A stretch of 54,553 bases of DNA from an uncultured Butyricimonas sp. (GCA_944320555.1 CALUHX010000015.1:1-54553); one strand, 5' to 3'; shown: positions 1 to 9,197, counted from the first letter of the stretch. Notes: generated by a model from the sequence alone, not told the origin. Program-made: numbers and translations.

Positions 1-12
1 AAGAAACCATCT

Positions 13-195
13 TTAAATATTGACATTATTGATAAAAAAAGAATTGGCATGTGACTTTCTTATACCGAACTCACGTTTCTTATAAACAGGCACTGTGTTC
101 TCAACGACACCCGCTTTCCTCAGAGTCTCCTCCGCATCCTTACAGGACACGCTCATAACCACCAAGCCGACCAAAAGAAACACCATCTTTTTCAT
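13..195 (-). CDS. small putative lipoprotein, unknown function
   Basis: A 60-residue protein with a basic N-terminus, a short hydrophobic stretch and a lipobox-like sequence (VMSVSC) putting the candidate lipidated cysteine at residue 18, so an outer- or inner-membrane lipoprotein is plausible. The start at 195 was chosen because the signal peptide begins there; another ATG lies six bases upstream. The mature part is only about 42 residues and resembles no family I know. It lies downstream of the displaced DUF58 tail, so before the trypsin-like insert arrived it may have directly followed the DUF58 operon. It could also be the remains of a longer gene. Confidence 0.45.
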   Translation of the reverse strand: MKKMVFLLVGLVVMSVSCKDAEETLRKAGVVENTVPVYKKREFGIRKSHANSFFINNVNI

Positions 196-325
196 ATCCA
201 TCGTTTTTAAGGTCAATACTTCATTATATCGTTTGCAAATTACGATATTCCTTTCAAAAAACCAAACAACTTGCCAAAATGATCTATCAGGGAAACATTC
301 CTGCCGTCCGACACCTCGGTCTCTC

Positions 326-550
326 TCATGCCTCTCCGCACCGCTTCAAAGCCAGGTAGCCGTTGATGGCGTTTACGGTGAGGGCTTCGGGTTTTGAGAC
401 GATGACATGGATGCCGAGGCGGGCCAGCTCTTGCGCCATACGCCGTTTCTCCAGAGCGAAGCCCGTGGCCACCGTCTCGAAATAAGCGTCCTTCACCGAC
501 ACCGCCGGACGCTCCACCGCCCGCTCTTGCCTTTCCGAATATTCTCGCAT
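326..550 (-). pseudogene. duplicated 3' end of the DUF58 gene
   Basis: The translated tail of this stretch (from the KDAYFETVATGF segment to GYLALKR and a stop) is nearly identical in protein to the last about 65 residues of the DUF58 protein encoded at 2020-3351. The DNA homology runs over roughly 215 bases (about 329-548 against about 2020-2238) with scattered substitutions, so the copy is not fresh. There is no upstream DUF58 sequence, hence no vWA-like core, and the fragment should be non-functional even though it is open. It is separated from the intact gene by the trypsin-like lipoprotein gene, so the two copies bracket that insert as direct repeats. Confidence 0.8.
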
Positions 551-625
551 TCTAAAAACATTCTTTCAACAACTAAGTTCCCCTTTTGGGACACACAAAA
601 TTCCACATCTATTCCCCTACCTCCC

Positions 626-1888
626 TTAGTAATTCGGACTCATCACCACACCTAACACACTTCGCGCAAAATCTGCGTCTACAGCATAGAATGTATGTCC
701 ATCTGAATAAGGAGGGATACCAATAGCTACTCCTGCCGCCTTCGAATTTTCCGTAATTAAAGCTCCACTATCTCCCCGCTTTATCTGATAGGTATTTCCA
801 TAAATCTCCCCCTTATGACAATAAACCACTCGCCCATCATCTGTATCAAACGTCATATCCACTGCTCGAATCATTCCCGGTATACCAATCCCATTCTTCC
901 AAAAAGAGATTTCTTGATTTTTCCTCATGCCACAGGCTCTTTCCACATGATAACCTCCCGGTCTACAATAAGACTCTATTTTACAAAAGGCGACATCTAC
1001 AACCTCGGACAGCTTTACGCACTCTCCAATCTTTACCGTTTCCTTGTCCTCTCCGGATTTTACATAAGCATAAATATTCTCGTTTGGCGATTTGAAAATA
1101 TGAGCTGCAGTAACAAACCCTTGTATCCAAGAGTTTCCATCTCGCAAATATGCAGTGAAACCGACCTTACCCCATTGTTTCCCTCCTGTAAAAAAACTAG
1201 AACCTCCTTTAAGTAGAAGATACCGGACAGAATCCCCTAACACATTGAGTTCATAATAGGCATCTAGATAATCGGCATCCAATTCCGTTGTGCTTTCTAT
1301 TTGCGGAGAGCTCTTCTCAATTTTCCCTGCAAAAGTAAATCGCAATTTCGGAGAATTGCAAACCTCGGATTTAAATCGGGATATTTTCCCTTCATCATAC
1401 ATCCCCCAAAAACAAACGTTCAACATATTCTCTTCTTCAAGTACTTTCAAATATTCGACATCCCACACTCTGAAAAAATTCGGCACATCTATCAATTGGT
1501 TCATCAGCTGATGTAATTCATTAAGCGACCAATCACATCGTCTAAAAATATAATTCTCTGGAGACAACCGGCACAATTGGATAAAATGTTCTTTTACCTC
1601 CTCTGAGGTGTCCGTCAGATTAATCACAATCTTGTCCGGATTAATCGTATCCACGTACATTCCTCCATAGTATTCGGGATAGGTGCGATTCGAAGGCAAG
1701 CCCTTCTCTTCTCCTTCATCCTTATAGCAATACTTTATCCTATTATGCTCCGTCTGCGCAAGGTCATAACGAAGGTATATCGGTTTCCATTCTTCGATTA
1801 TCTGACGTGCCGTTCGCTGCTCTTCCATCTCGTTACAAGAAAAACACAACGCAATCAACACAACACTCCACAGCATTATTCTTTTCAT
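626..1888 (-). CDS. trypsin-like (S1-fold) serine protease lipoprotein
   Basis: A 420-residue protein with a lipoprotein signal peptide (candidate lipidated Cys18) and a C-terminal chymotrypsin-like domain. The catalytic triad can be read as His263 in GFVTAAHIF, Asp298 in VVDVAFCKI and Ser374 in KRGDSGALI. Residues 20-225 form an N-terminal region of unknown function. Substrate is unknown; the lipid anchor implies action in the periplasm or at the cell surface. The gene is AT-richer than the neighbouring DUF58 operon and lies between the intact DUF58 gene and a diverged second copy of its 3' end, which suggests it arrived by recombination at that site. No clear TAnnTTTG promoter was found upstream. 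Confidence 0.8.
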   Translation of the reverse strand: MKRIMLWSVVLIALCFSCNEMEEQRTARQIIEEWKPIYLRYDLAQTEHNRIKYCYKDEGEEKGLPSNRTYPEYYGGMYVDTINPDKIVINLTDTSEEVKEHFIQLCRLSPENYIFRRCDWSLNELHQLMNQLIDVPNFFRVWDVEYLKVLEEENMLNVCFWGMYDEGKISRFKSEVCNSPKLRFTFAGKIEKSSPQIESTTELDADYLDAYYELNVLGDSVRYLLLKGGSSFFTGGKQWGKVGFTAYLRDGNSWIQGFVTAAHIFKSPNENIYAYVKSGEDKETVKIGECVKLSEVVDVAFCKIESYCRPGGYHVERACGMRKNQEISFWKNGIGIPGMIRAVDMTFDTDDGRVVYCHKGEIYGNTYQIKRGDSGALITENSKAAGVAIGIPPYSDGHTFYAVDADFARSVLGVVMSPNY

Positions 1889-2019
1889 AGCTTATCACTT
1901 TAAAAGTTAACAACCATATTTATCGTTTACAAGTTACGACAATTACGTTTCAAAAACAAGCGAATCGCCCAAAAAGTTCCTCTCGAAAACATTTTCACAT
2001 TCCGCCTATACGAACGCCC

Positions 2020-3351
2020 TCAAATCTCCTGCCGCCGCTTCAAGGCGAGGTAGCCGTTGATGGCGTTTACGGTCAAGGCTTCCGGTTTCGAGACGATTAC
2101 GTGGATGCCAAGGCGGGCCAGCTCTTGCGCCATGCGCCGCTTCTCCAGGGCGAAGCCCGTGGCCACCGTCTCGAAATAAGCGTCCTTCACCGAGGCCACG
2201 GGCCGCTCCGCCGCCCGCGTCAGCTCGGCATTCTCGAACAACACCACCAGCAGCAACTGCCGCCGCGCCAGGCTCTGCAACGCCGGCAAGTGTCGCCGCA
2301 GCCCGCTCACCGTGTCGAAGTTCGTGAACAGCACAAACAGACCCCTCGTCGGCACCTGCCTCGCCGCCAGCGTGAACAGCCGCTCGAAGTCCGTCTCCCG
2401 GAAATCCGTCTCCAGCCGGTAAAGCATCTCGCTCATCCGCCGCAACTGCCCCTGCCGGTTGTCGGCGCGCAGGCACTCCCTCGACTCGTTGGAAAACGTA
2501 ATCAATCCCACCCTGTCCTCCTTCTTCAGCACCACGTTCGCCAGCGACAGAATCGCATTCACGGCGTGGTCCATCATCGTCATCCCGTCGAACGGCGCCC
2601 GCATCGTCCGTCCCATGTCCAGCACACAATAAACCTGCTGCGCCCGCTCCTCCCGGTAGGTGTTCACCATCAGTCGGTTCATCTTCGCCGTCGCCTTCCA
2701 GTTCACCGTCCTCGGGTCATCGCCCGCCACGTAGGGCTGTATCTGTTCAAACGAAGAATTGCCCCCCAGCCGTCTCATCCGCACGGCGTCCTGCGCCTGC
2801 TGGGCGTTACCCAACGCCAGCAACTCGCTCCGCCTCATCATCATGAACGAGGGATACACCCCGATTTCCCGCTCCGCGGCGAACGAATACCGCCGCTCCA
2901 CAAAACCGTGCCCCGTCGACACAAACACCCGTATCTTCCCGAACCCGTATGCCCCCCGCCGCACGGGCCTCAAAGAATAGGCAAACTCCCGCTCCTTCCC
3001 GGACGGCAACTCCATCCTGAACGCAATGTCCCGCCGCTGGAACTCGGGCGGCACCTCGTCAACGACCCGCACCGCCACCGCCCGCTTGTAGCGGCTCCGC
3101 ACCCGCAGCGTCACCGGATTCTCCTCCCCGTTGGAAAACTTGTCCGCCATCTCCCGCTCCGCCTCCACGCCCTCCCGCAGGCGGTAAAGGGCAACCCCCT
3201 CCCCCACGACCACCAACAGCCAGCCCGCCACCAGCACCGCCGCCACCGGCAGCAGCACGGGAAACACGTAGGCCATCACGAAGGCGAACGCCCCCAACAG
3301 CAACCCTGCGAAGAAACGGCGGGGCAAATAGGTGTCCTTGAATACGTTCAC
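2020..3351 (-). CDS. DUF58 (vWA-like) membrane protein
   Basis: A 443-residue protein with two hydrophobic segments near residues 13-55 and a DUF58 signature DDPRTVNWKATA at 211-222. A vWA-like fold follows, with a degenerate metal site (VLDMGRTM, 243-250, where integrin-type domains have DxSxS). DUF58 proteins are usually encoded beside MoxR ATPases and are thought to act as their membrane-side partners, but the substrate is unknown. It starts with GTG whose first base is the last base of the MoxR TAG stop, so translation is coupled. It is the last intact gene of the operon. Its 3' end is duplicated at 326-550. Confidence 0.88.
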   Translation of the reverse strand: MNVFKDTYLPRRFFAGLLLGAFAFVMAYVFPVLLPVAAVLVAGWLLVVVGEGVALYRLREGVEAEREMADKFSNGEENPVTLRVRSRYKRAVAVRVVDEVPPEFQRRDIAFRMELPSGKEREFAYSLRPVRRGAYGFGKIRVFVSTGHGFVERRYSFAAEREIGVYPSFMMMRRSELLALGNAQQAQDAVRMRRLGGNSSFEQIQPYVAGDDPRTVNWKATAKMNRLMVNTYREERAQQVYCVLDMGRTMRAPFDGMTMMDHAVNAILSLANVVLKKEDRVGLITFSNESRECLRADNRQGQLRRMSEMLYRLETDFRETDFERLFTLAARQVPTRGLFVLFTNFDTVSGLRRHLPALQSLARRQLLLVVLFENAELTRAAERPVASVKDAYFETVATGFALEKRRMAQELARLGIHVIVSKPEALTVNAINGYLALKRRQEI

Positions 3352-4328
3352 TACCTCGGTATTTCGATTTTAGACAATAACTGCCCGATCACCTGCTCCA
3401 CGCCCGCCCCCTCCAACTCCTTCTCCGACGAGAGCTGCACGCGGTGGCGCAACACGGGAGCCGCCAGATAAATCACGTCCTCCGGCACCGTGAAATCCCG
3501 CCCCTGCAACGCCGCGTACGCCTTCGCCCCGTTCATCAAGGCTATCGACGCTCGGGGGGAAGCCCCCAGATACAGCCACCCGCTCCGCCTCGTCGCCCCC
3601 ACGATGTCCACGATGAAACGCTTGATTTTCTCGTCCACCACCACCTTCTTCACCGCCTCCCGCAGCTCCCTCAACTCTGCGATTCCCAACACGGGACGCA
3701 GCCGCTCCCACTCTCCGATTGCCCCCCGGTCGTGCCGCTCCAACACCTCCAACTCCTCCTCCGCCGACGGATAGTCCACCCGCACCTTGAACAAGAAGCG
3801 GTCCAATTGCGCCTCCGGCAAGCGGTACGTGCCCTCGTGCTCCACCGGATTCTGCGTGGCCACCACCATGAAGGGATACTCCATGCGGTATTCCGCACCG
3901 TCGTTCGTGATTTGCCGCTCCTCCATCACCTCGAACAGGGCGGCCTGCGTCTTCGCCGGGGCGCGGTTGATCTCGTCCACCAGCACGATGTTGGCGAACA
4001 CGGGCCCTTGCCGGTACTCGAACCGTCCAGAAGCGGGCAGGTAGACCGACGTGCCCAGAATGTCGCTCGGCATCAAATCGGGCGTGAACTGGATGCGGCT
4101 GAACCGGGCGTTCAGCATCCTCGCCATCACTTTTGCCATCAACGTCTTCGCCACTCCTGGCACGCCCTCTATCAGCACGTGCCCGTCCGCCAGCAAAGCC
4201 GTCAGCAGCAAGTCGGCCGTCTCCCGCTGGCCCGCGATAATCTTCCCCGTCTCCTCCCGGATGGCGGCAATCTTCTCGTTCAACGCCGAAAAATTTATTC
4301 TTGACTCAAAACTAATCTGTTCTTCCAT
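3351..4328 (-). CDS. MoxR-family AAA+ ATPase
   Basis: A 325-residue AAA+ ATPase of the MoxR type. Walker A is GVPGVAKT (55-62), Walker B is LVDEINRAP around D118-E119, and the sensor 1 region is VVATQNPVEHEGTY near 155-167, all typical of the family. MoxR ATPases are regarded as chaperone-like factors that mature protein complexes together with vWA-domain partners; here the partner is the coupled DUF58 protein just downstream. The gene lies seven bases after the DUF4350 gene and overlaps the DUF58 start by one base. Length and motifs are normal for the family. Confidence 0.93.
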   Translation of the reverse strand: MEEQISFESRINFSALNEKIAAIREETGKIIAGQRETADLLLTALLADGHVLIEGVPGVAKTLMAKVMARMLNARFSRIQFTPDLMPSDILGTSVYLPASGRFEYRQGPVFANIVLVDEINRAPAKTQAALFEVMEERQITNDGAEYRMEYPFMVVATQNPVEHEGTYRLPEAQLDRFLFKVRVDYPSAEEELEVLERHDRGAIGEWERLRPVLGIAELRELREAVKKVVVDEKIKRFIVDIVGATRRSGWLYLGASPRASIALMNGAKAYAALQGRDFTVPEDVIYLAAPVLRHRVQLSSEKELEGAGVEQVIGQLLSKIEIPR

Positions 4329-4334
4329 GTCCGT

Positions 4335-5558
4335 TTATTTATGTTTAAAATATGCCATACATTTCATCAATTCCCGCAACTGCCTTGCGGTGACATGCTC
4401 CGCCTCCCGAAGCTCCCGCGCCACCCGCGTCGTCTCCCGCGCCTTCTCCAACTCCACCCCCGAACGCTCGGACAACAACCGGGCAAACTCCTCGTCCAGC
4501 GTCTCCGTGTCCAACCGGTACGCGCCCCGCGCCTCCTCCAGGAAATAGGCCACCCGCTTCCTCGCTATCGCCGCGTGCTCCCGCTCCTTGTAGTAGAGCG
4601 AGCCGACCACCGCCACGAACTCCAGCGTCCGGTTCTCCGGCGGCCTCACCACCGGTATCGCCCGCTGCTCCCGCTTCGAGCGGAACAGCAGGTAAAGCGC
4701 GCCCGCTGCCAGCACCAAGATATACGCCCACCGCAGCCCGGGATAGTCCAACACCACCCGCAGCAGGCTCTGTCCCTTATACTCGCTCTCCACGTCGCCA
4801 ATCCACACGCTCTCCGTCTCTCCCAACGGCCCGCCGGTCATCACCTCCGTCTCCCGCAACGACACGTCCCACGCCGCGTCCGCCTCCCTCGGCAGGAAGG
4901 ACCACGCCTTGGCATAGTAGTCCCCGTGCAGGGAGTCCAGTATATAATAATTCGTGAAAGCCTGCGGATTGGCGTGCAAATATATCCATCCCCGCCCCAA
5001 CCGGATTCTCACGTAATTGGGTTGCTTCTCCGTCCCCGCATAGCCCAGCGTCTCCCCGGCGAAACCTTCCTGGGGGACAAAATACCGGTGCTTCTCCCCG
5101 AAAGCGTAACGCCGTCCCCGCTCCTCCGGGCGGTTGATGAAATCCCGCGCGCCCTGAGCCTCACCCACCCGCAAAAACAGGCTGTCCAACACCACCTCCG
5201 GAAAAGTATTCGCCGCCATGAACACGATGTTCCCCTCCTCCGCATAGGCGCGGATTTTCCCCCATGCCTCCCGCGTCACCCGGTAACCGCCGCCAATCAG
5301 GAAATAAATCTCCCGCCGCTCGCCCGCTCGTCCGGCGATGTGCGCCAACATGCCCCGCGAGGGGCGGGCCACCTTTCCGCAGTCGAACATTTCCGGCAGC
5401 GCGGCCCGGGCGACAAGCGTCCCGTATGGGCTCTTCGCCCCCGGGTCGAACGTCTCCCGCCAGTCCGTCGGCCTCGGCTTGTTCACCTCATACAGCGTGT
5501 ACGCGACCAGCAGGGCCGCGACCATCGCCACAATCCAAATATCTCCCCTGTTCCTCAT
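4335..5558 (-). CDS. DUF4350-domain membrane protein
   Basis: A 407-residue protein with an N-terminal membrane segment (about residues 8-25), a large extracytoplasmic region and a second membrane helix (WAYILVLAAGALYLLF, near residue 275), followed by a cytoplasmic tail rich in charged residues. The N-terminal domain resembles DUF4350, a Rossmann-like domain often found in MoxR/DUF58 loci of Bacteroidetes. Its biochemical role is unknown. The ATG overlaps the TGA of the preceding DUF4129 gene (ATGA), and MoxR follows six bases after its stop, so it is a core member of the operon. Confidence 0.75.
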   Translation of the reverse strand: MRNRGDIWIVAMVAALLVAYTLYEVNKPRPTDWRETFDPGAKSPYGTLVARAALPEMFDCGKVARPSRGMLAHIAGRAGERREIYFLIGGGYRVTREAWGKIRAYAEEGNIVFMAANTFPEVVLDSLFLRVGEAQGARDFINRPEERGRRYAFGEKHRYFVPQEGFAGETLGYAGTEKQPNYVRIRLGRGWIYLHANPQAFTNYYILDSLHGDYYAKAWSFLPREADAAWDVSLRETEVMTGGPLGETESVWIGDVESEYKGQSLLRVVLDYPGLRWAYILVLAAGALYLLFRSKREQRAIPVVRPPENRTLEFVAVVGSLYYKEREHAAIARKRVAYFLEEARGAYRLDTETLDEEFARLLSERSGVELEKARETTRVARELREAEHVTARQLRELMKCMAYFKHK

Positions 5559-6280
5559 CGTCCCGCCTCCTTCTCAAAATCGTCAAACTCCCGCTCCACC
5601 TGCCGGTACGCCTCCGCTCCGAAGGGAAACTCCCCGTAGGCAACCCGGTCGAACACCCAGCACAGTCGTCCGAACGCCCGGCGTCGCGCCTCGTCTCCAA
5701 TCTCGTAAAAATAATCGCGGTTCGTCTTCCCCGCGCCCCGGCGGACAATCCCCCGCTCGTCCAGCAACCGCAACACGGCGGCGAATCGCAGCCTCACCGC
5801 CAGCACGTAGTCCTCCCGTCCCAACGCGTCGCCCAGCAACCGGGCGTACCGCCCCTCCCCCTCCGCCGCAAGGTCTGCGCCTTCCGGAGCGAAATCCGCG
5901 TCTTTCGGCTTCCGTCGGAACGCCCGCCATCCCTTGTGGCGGACAAACAAATATATCAACACGGCGAACACCGCCGCCGCCAATCCCATCCAAAGGTAAA
6001 CCTCCCAGTCGCCCGTCCGCTCCCTCATTCCATTAGAGGAAAGCAACTCCCTCAGCCAAGCCCAAAAACGCTCCCACAACGAGGCCGTCTCCTCCCCCTG
6101 CGGCACGTAGTGGAAATCGGGGTCGTCCCTGAACCGCTCCAAAAACTCCTCCCCCGGCCTCCGCTCCACGTAGGCCGTGTCCTCCGCCCACACGGGCACG
6201 CCCGTCCCCTCCCCGGCCATCGCCGGAGAAAAGGCCGCCAACGCCGCCCACAAGGCAATATGCTTAAGCCATCCCCTCAT
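5555..6280 (-). CDS. DUF4129-like membrane protein
   Basis: A 241-residue protein with an N-terminal signal peptide (KHIALWAALAAFSPAMA), a periplasmic segment, one membrane helix (WMGLAAAVFAVLIYLFV) and a cytoplasmic C-terminal region ending in a helical domain that resembles DUF4129, usually found with transglutaminase-like or MoxR-linked proteins. The start at 6280 (ATG) was preferred to a TTG further upstream because the signal peptide begins there. The start overlaps the end of the preceding membrane protein gene by 17 bases. Function is unknown; the context ties it to the MoxR/DUF58 system. Confidence 0.72.
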   Translation of the reverse strand: MRGWLKHIALWAALAAFSPAMAGEGTGVPVWAEDTAYVERRPGEEFLERFRDDPDFHYVPQGEETASLWERFWAWLRELLSSNGMRERTGDWEVYLWMGLAAAVFAVLIYLFVRHKGWRAFRRKPKDADFAPEGADLAAEGEGRYARLLGDALGREDYVLAVRLRFAAVLRLLDERGIVRRGAGKTNRDYFYEIGDEARRRAFGRLCWVFDRVAYGEFPFGAEAYRQVEREFDDFEKEAGR

Positions 6281-7133
6281 TCCCCGTCGCGCCGCCGCCC
6301 ATTTCCTCAATCCGGTCCAACATCGACAAATGCTCCTTGTCCTCTATCAGCGAGAAGAACAACATCCCTATGCCCACGACCATCACGTTCGCCAGCAGGT
6401 ATTGCCCCAAATAGGAAATCAGCAGCGTGAACACCGCGGCGTACACGTTCGGCTCTCCCCCGCCAATCGCGCTTCCCATCGTGACAATCAGGTAAGGAAG
6501 CCCGAACACATAGCTGACCACACTCGTTATCAGCGACAAAACGACCACATTCCCGAACGACAGCCACCAAGCCCCCTTCACCAGCCGCCACGAGGCCGAC
6601 AGCGCGTCGCCGATTTTCATGTCCCGCATCATCACGTAATACCCTCCGAACATCAACGAAATCCCGAACCAAATGCCGGGCAGCATGCAGAACATCAGCC
6701 CCGCGGCCACAATCACCCCGAACAATATCGACCACCCCACAAACACCCAAAACTTCCGTCTCATCACGTCGAACACCTCCTTCACCGTCACCGCCTCGAA
6801 AATTCCCGCCCGGTAGTGCTCCTGATACACCCGCATGTAAGCCAGCGCGAACAATTGTATCCACATGCCCATCAGCAGCCCGAACAGCCCCGTCAGCATG
6901 GACCGCTGCAACATCATCATCGTCGCCTGCGTGTCCATCAGCTCCACATTCTCCGCCACATACAGATACTCCATCAGAAAATCCTTCAGCAACAGCACGA
7001 ACACCACAATCACCGGCAACGCCAGCACGGCGAACGCCCGCAGGAAGGGTTTTATCTCCTGCTTCAACCAATTGAACGTCGCCGTGATGATTTCCGAAAG
7101 CGACCGGGCCACACACAAGTTAATTCTTTCCAT
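6264..7133 (-). CDS. polytopic membrane protein in the MoxR/DUF58 operon
   Basis: A 289-residue hydrophobic protein with about six predicted membrane helices, beginning MERINLCVARSLSEI. The central segment (an Ala-Ser-Trp-Arg-Leu-Val-Lys-Gly region followed by long hydrophobic stretches) recalls the membrane domains of DUF975-like and glycerophosphodiesterase-associated families, but I cannot assign it to one. The ATG at 7133 overlaps the end of the SpoIIM-like gene by 14 bases, indicating coupled expression. An in-frame extension upstream exists but would run deeper into the SpoIIM-like gene and lacks a better start. Confidence 0.65.
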   Translation of the reverse strand: MERINLCVARSLSEIITATFNWLKQEIKPFLRAFAVLALPVIVVFVLLLKDFLMEYLYVAENVELMDTQATMMMLQRSMLTGLFGLLMGMWIQLFALAYMRVYQEHYRAGIFEAVTVKEVFDVMRRKFWVFVGWSILFGVIVAAGLMFCMLPGIWFGISLMFGGYYVMMRDMKIGDALSASWRLVKGAWWLSFGNVVVLSLITSVVSYVFGLPYLIVTMGSAIGGGEPNVYAAVFTLLISYLGQYLLANVMVVGIGMLFFSLIEDKEHLSMLDRIEEMGGGATGNEGMA

Positions 7134-8076
7134 ACGTCTTGTTTTTATGTAAATAATAAGGATACAACACAAAATAGCTCACCACGCCCGCCAGCGACAG
7201 CACGATTGTCGCCGCCCCCACCACCGGCACCGTGTCGGCGTGGCGCGTCACAAACCCCTCTATCCATCCCGCCACAATAAAAAACGGCACCAGCCCCGCC
7301 ACAATCTTCACCCCCTGCATCGCGCTCCGGCGGAACGACTCCCCCCGCCGGTACGTCCCCGGGAACAGCAGCCCGTTGCCCATCACCAACCCCGCCCCTC
7401 CGGCGACGACTATGGACGTGATTTCAAACGTCCCGTGCGCCCACACCGAAAGCGCGGAATGCAGCAACAGCCCATGCTCGTAGAAAAAATACTGGAACGC
7501 CCCCAGCATCACCCCGTTCGTGAACAACACCCACAACGACCCCGCCGAGAACAGCAGTCCGAACACGAAAGCGATGAAAGCGACCTTCACGTTGTTCGCC
7601 GTAATCATCCAGAACATCTGCGCGGGAGTTCCCTGGGCGTACACCCCCATCGGGGTCCCCTTCTCGATATTTTCGAGCGTCATGTCCACATACCCGTCGC
7701 CCAGAATCAGCCGCGTGAACGTGGCGTCCTGCGAGGCGGAAACCGCCCCCACCGCCACGGAAAACACGAAAAACACCAGGGCGAACAGCAGCGTCCGCCG
7801 CTTCTCCCACAGCAACTCCGGGAACTCCCTCGTCCAAAACGACAGCGCGCCACGCCGCTCCCGCCTGTCCCGTCCGTAAATGTTCGTCTGATAGGCCCCC
7901 GCCAGCCCGTTCAAATAACGCTCCACCTCGCTCCCCGGAAAAAACGTCCGGGCGTAAGACAAATCGTCCGCCAACGCCACGTAATTCTCCGCCAGCGTGT
8001 CGGCGTCCAAATGGTCCATCCGCTCCATCCGGCTCCACTTCTCCTTGTTCAGATTCACGAATCGGGCTTCTCTCAT
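7120..8076 (-). CDS. SpoIIM (DUF95) family membrane protein
   Basis: A 318-residue integral membrane protein related to stage II sporulation protein M. It has a soluble N-terminal helical segment of about 95 residues followed by five or six hydrophobic helices. In sporulating Firmicutes SpoIIM works in engulfment; in non-sporulating Bacteroidetes the same domain is commonly found beside RDD and MoxR/DUF58 genes, so a general envelope role is more likely here. The ATG at 8076 (MREARFVNLNKEKW) was preferred to a TTG two codons upstream. It is the first gene of the minus-strand operon and is divergent from the RDD gene across about 84 bases. Confidence 0.82.
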   Translation of the reverse strand: MREARFVNLNKEKWSRMERMDHLDADTLAENYVALADDLSYARTFFPGSEVERYLNGLAGAYQTNIYGRDRRERRGALSFWTREFPELLWEKRRTLLFALVFFVFSVAVGAVSASQDATFTRLILGDGYVDMTLENIEKGTPMGVYAQGTPAQMFWMITANNVKVAFIAFVFGLLFSAGSLWVLFTNGVMLGAFQYFFYEHGLLLHSALSVWAHGTFEITSIVVAGGAGLVMGNGLLFPGTYRRGESFRRSAMQGVKIVAGLVPFFIVAGWIEGFVTRHADTVPVVGAATIVLSLAGVVSYFVLYPYYLHKNKTYGKN

Positions 8077-8160
8077 GGGCAAGCGACTAATTTTATTGCC
8101 CTAAAGGTAGGACATTTCGTCAAAAATAAACTATGTTTGTGGAAATTATTTTTCCAAGAC

Positions 8161-8865
8161 ATGAACATCTCAGTCCGCACCGCCCAGAACGTCGACATCG
8201 AATACGCCCCCGCGGGTATCCTCGACCGCATACTCGCCACGCTCATAGACTATTGCGCCATCGCGGGCATCTCCTTCCCCCTCGTCTACCTCGCGATAGT
8301 CCTCACCCAAAGCCTCGGCGACCTTTGGTACATCTACGTGGCACTGCTGCCCCTCCTGTTCTACCACCTCGTCTGCGAGGCGGCGTTCAACGGCCAAAGC
8401 CTCGGCAAAAAGGCCCTCCGCCTGCGGGTGGTGCGCCTCGACGGACAACGGCTCACCTTCTGGCACTGCTTCCTGCGCTGGGCGTTCCGCCTCGTGGACG
8501 TCTCCATCGCCAGCGGCGCCGTGGCCATCATCTCCATCATCTGCACCCGCCGCTCCCAACGCCTCGGCGACATGGCCGCAGGCACCACCGTCGTCCGCCG
8601 CTCCCGCCCCTCCGCCTCTCTCCTCGCCGACCCCTACGACGCCCCCGCCGACTACGAGGTGGTCTTCCCCCAGGCCGCCCTCCTCTCCGACAGCGACCTC
8701 CGCCTCATCCGCGAAGTCCTCGCCGAAGTGAAACGCCGCGCCGACTACTCCCTCCTCCCTCCCCTCGCCACCCGCGTCAAAGCCATCACCGGCATCACCT
8801 CCGACCTCCCCAACCTCCAACTCCTCGAAACCCTCCTCCGCGACGCCTCCCGCCTCGCCCGATAA
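8161..8865 (+). CDS. RDD family membrane protein
   Basis: A 234-residue protein with the RDD-family pattern: an N-terminal ILDRILATLIDY segment (21-32) carrying the Arg and Asp residues that name the family, hydrophobic helices at about 31-50, 54-72 and 112-128, and an amphipathic C-terminal tail of about 90 residues. RDD proteins are small transporter-like membrane proteins; some act in sodium or osmolyte exchange, but the substrate here is unknown. The reading frame stays open far upstream, but the ATG at 8161 fits the family start and the divergent promoter region. The gene has a strong C-ending codon bias like the neighbouring operon. Confidence 0.85.
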   Translation: MNISVRTAQNVDIEYAPAGILDRILATLIDYCAIAGISFPLVYLAIVLTQSLGDLWYIYVALLPLLFYHLVCEAAFNGQSLGKKALRLRVVRLDGQRLTFWHCFLRWAFRLVDVSIASGAVAIISIICTRRSQRLGDMAAGTTVVRRSRPSASLLADPYDAPADYEVVFPQAALLSDSDLRLIREVLAEVKRRADYSLLPPLATRVKAITGITSDLPNLQLLETLLRDASRLAR

Positions 8866-8955
8866 ACGCACTCCCCGCAATATTCTTCCCACGCTCCCTC
8901 CCCGATTTCCCCCTATCCGCGTCAGGGTTTCGTTCTCATTCTACCGAATCAATAC

Positions 8956-9011
8956 CGTTTGACTACCGTTTCAACCCTGTTCGCGAACGCTAATGAAACG
9001 GCAGTCAAACG
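8956..9011. repeat. nested inverted repeat around GTTCGCGAAC
   Basis: Arms 8956-8973 (CGTTTGACTACCGTTTCA) and 8994-9011 (TGAAACGGCAGTCAAACG) match at 17 of 18 positions when one is reverse-complemented. The 20-base loop itself contains the perfect palindrome GTTCGCGAAC (about 8978-8987). It lies about 90 bases after the RDD stop. It lacks a T-run, so it is not a classic intrinsic terminator; a protein-binding site or repetitive element is possible. Confidence 0.7.
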
Positions 9012-9197
9012 CAGTTCAAACGCCATAATGAAGCCCCAACCCCGGCGCAATCAGGACGCAAGTCCAATGAAAGGGCGGCATCATCCCGCCCCTTCCCCGC
9101 CCAAAGCGCAGACCACCCCTCCCGCCTCCCCCATCCATCCGCCACACTTACGCCGGGGGTCCGCCCGCCTTTCCACGCTTCCTTTACGAACAATCCG

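Noticed and set aside
326-550. Independent small gene for a 74-residue protein
   Set aside because: The whole C-terminal part equals the end of the DUF58 protein; without the core it has no basis for a separate function.
7240-8160. Long open frame on the plus strand running into the RDD gene
   Set aside because: It is antisense to the SpoIIM-like gene, its composition is Arg/Pro/His-rich as expected of the complement of GC-rich coding DNA, and the RDD family start fits the ATG at 8161.
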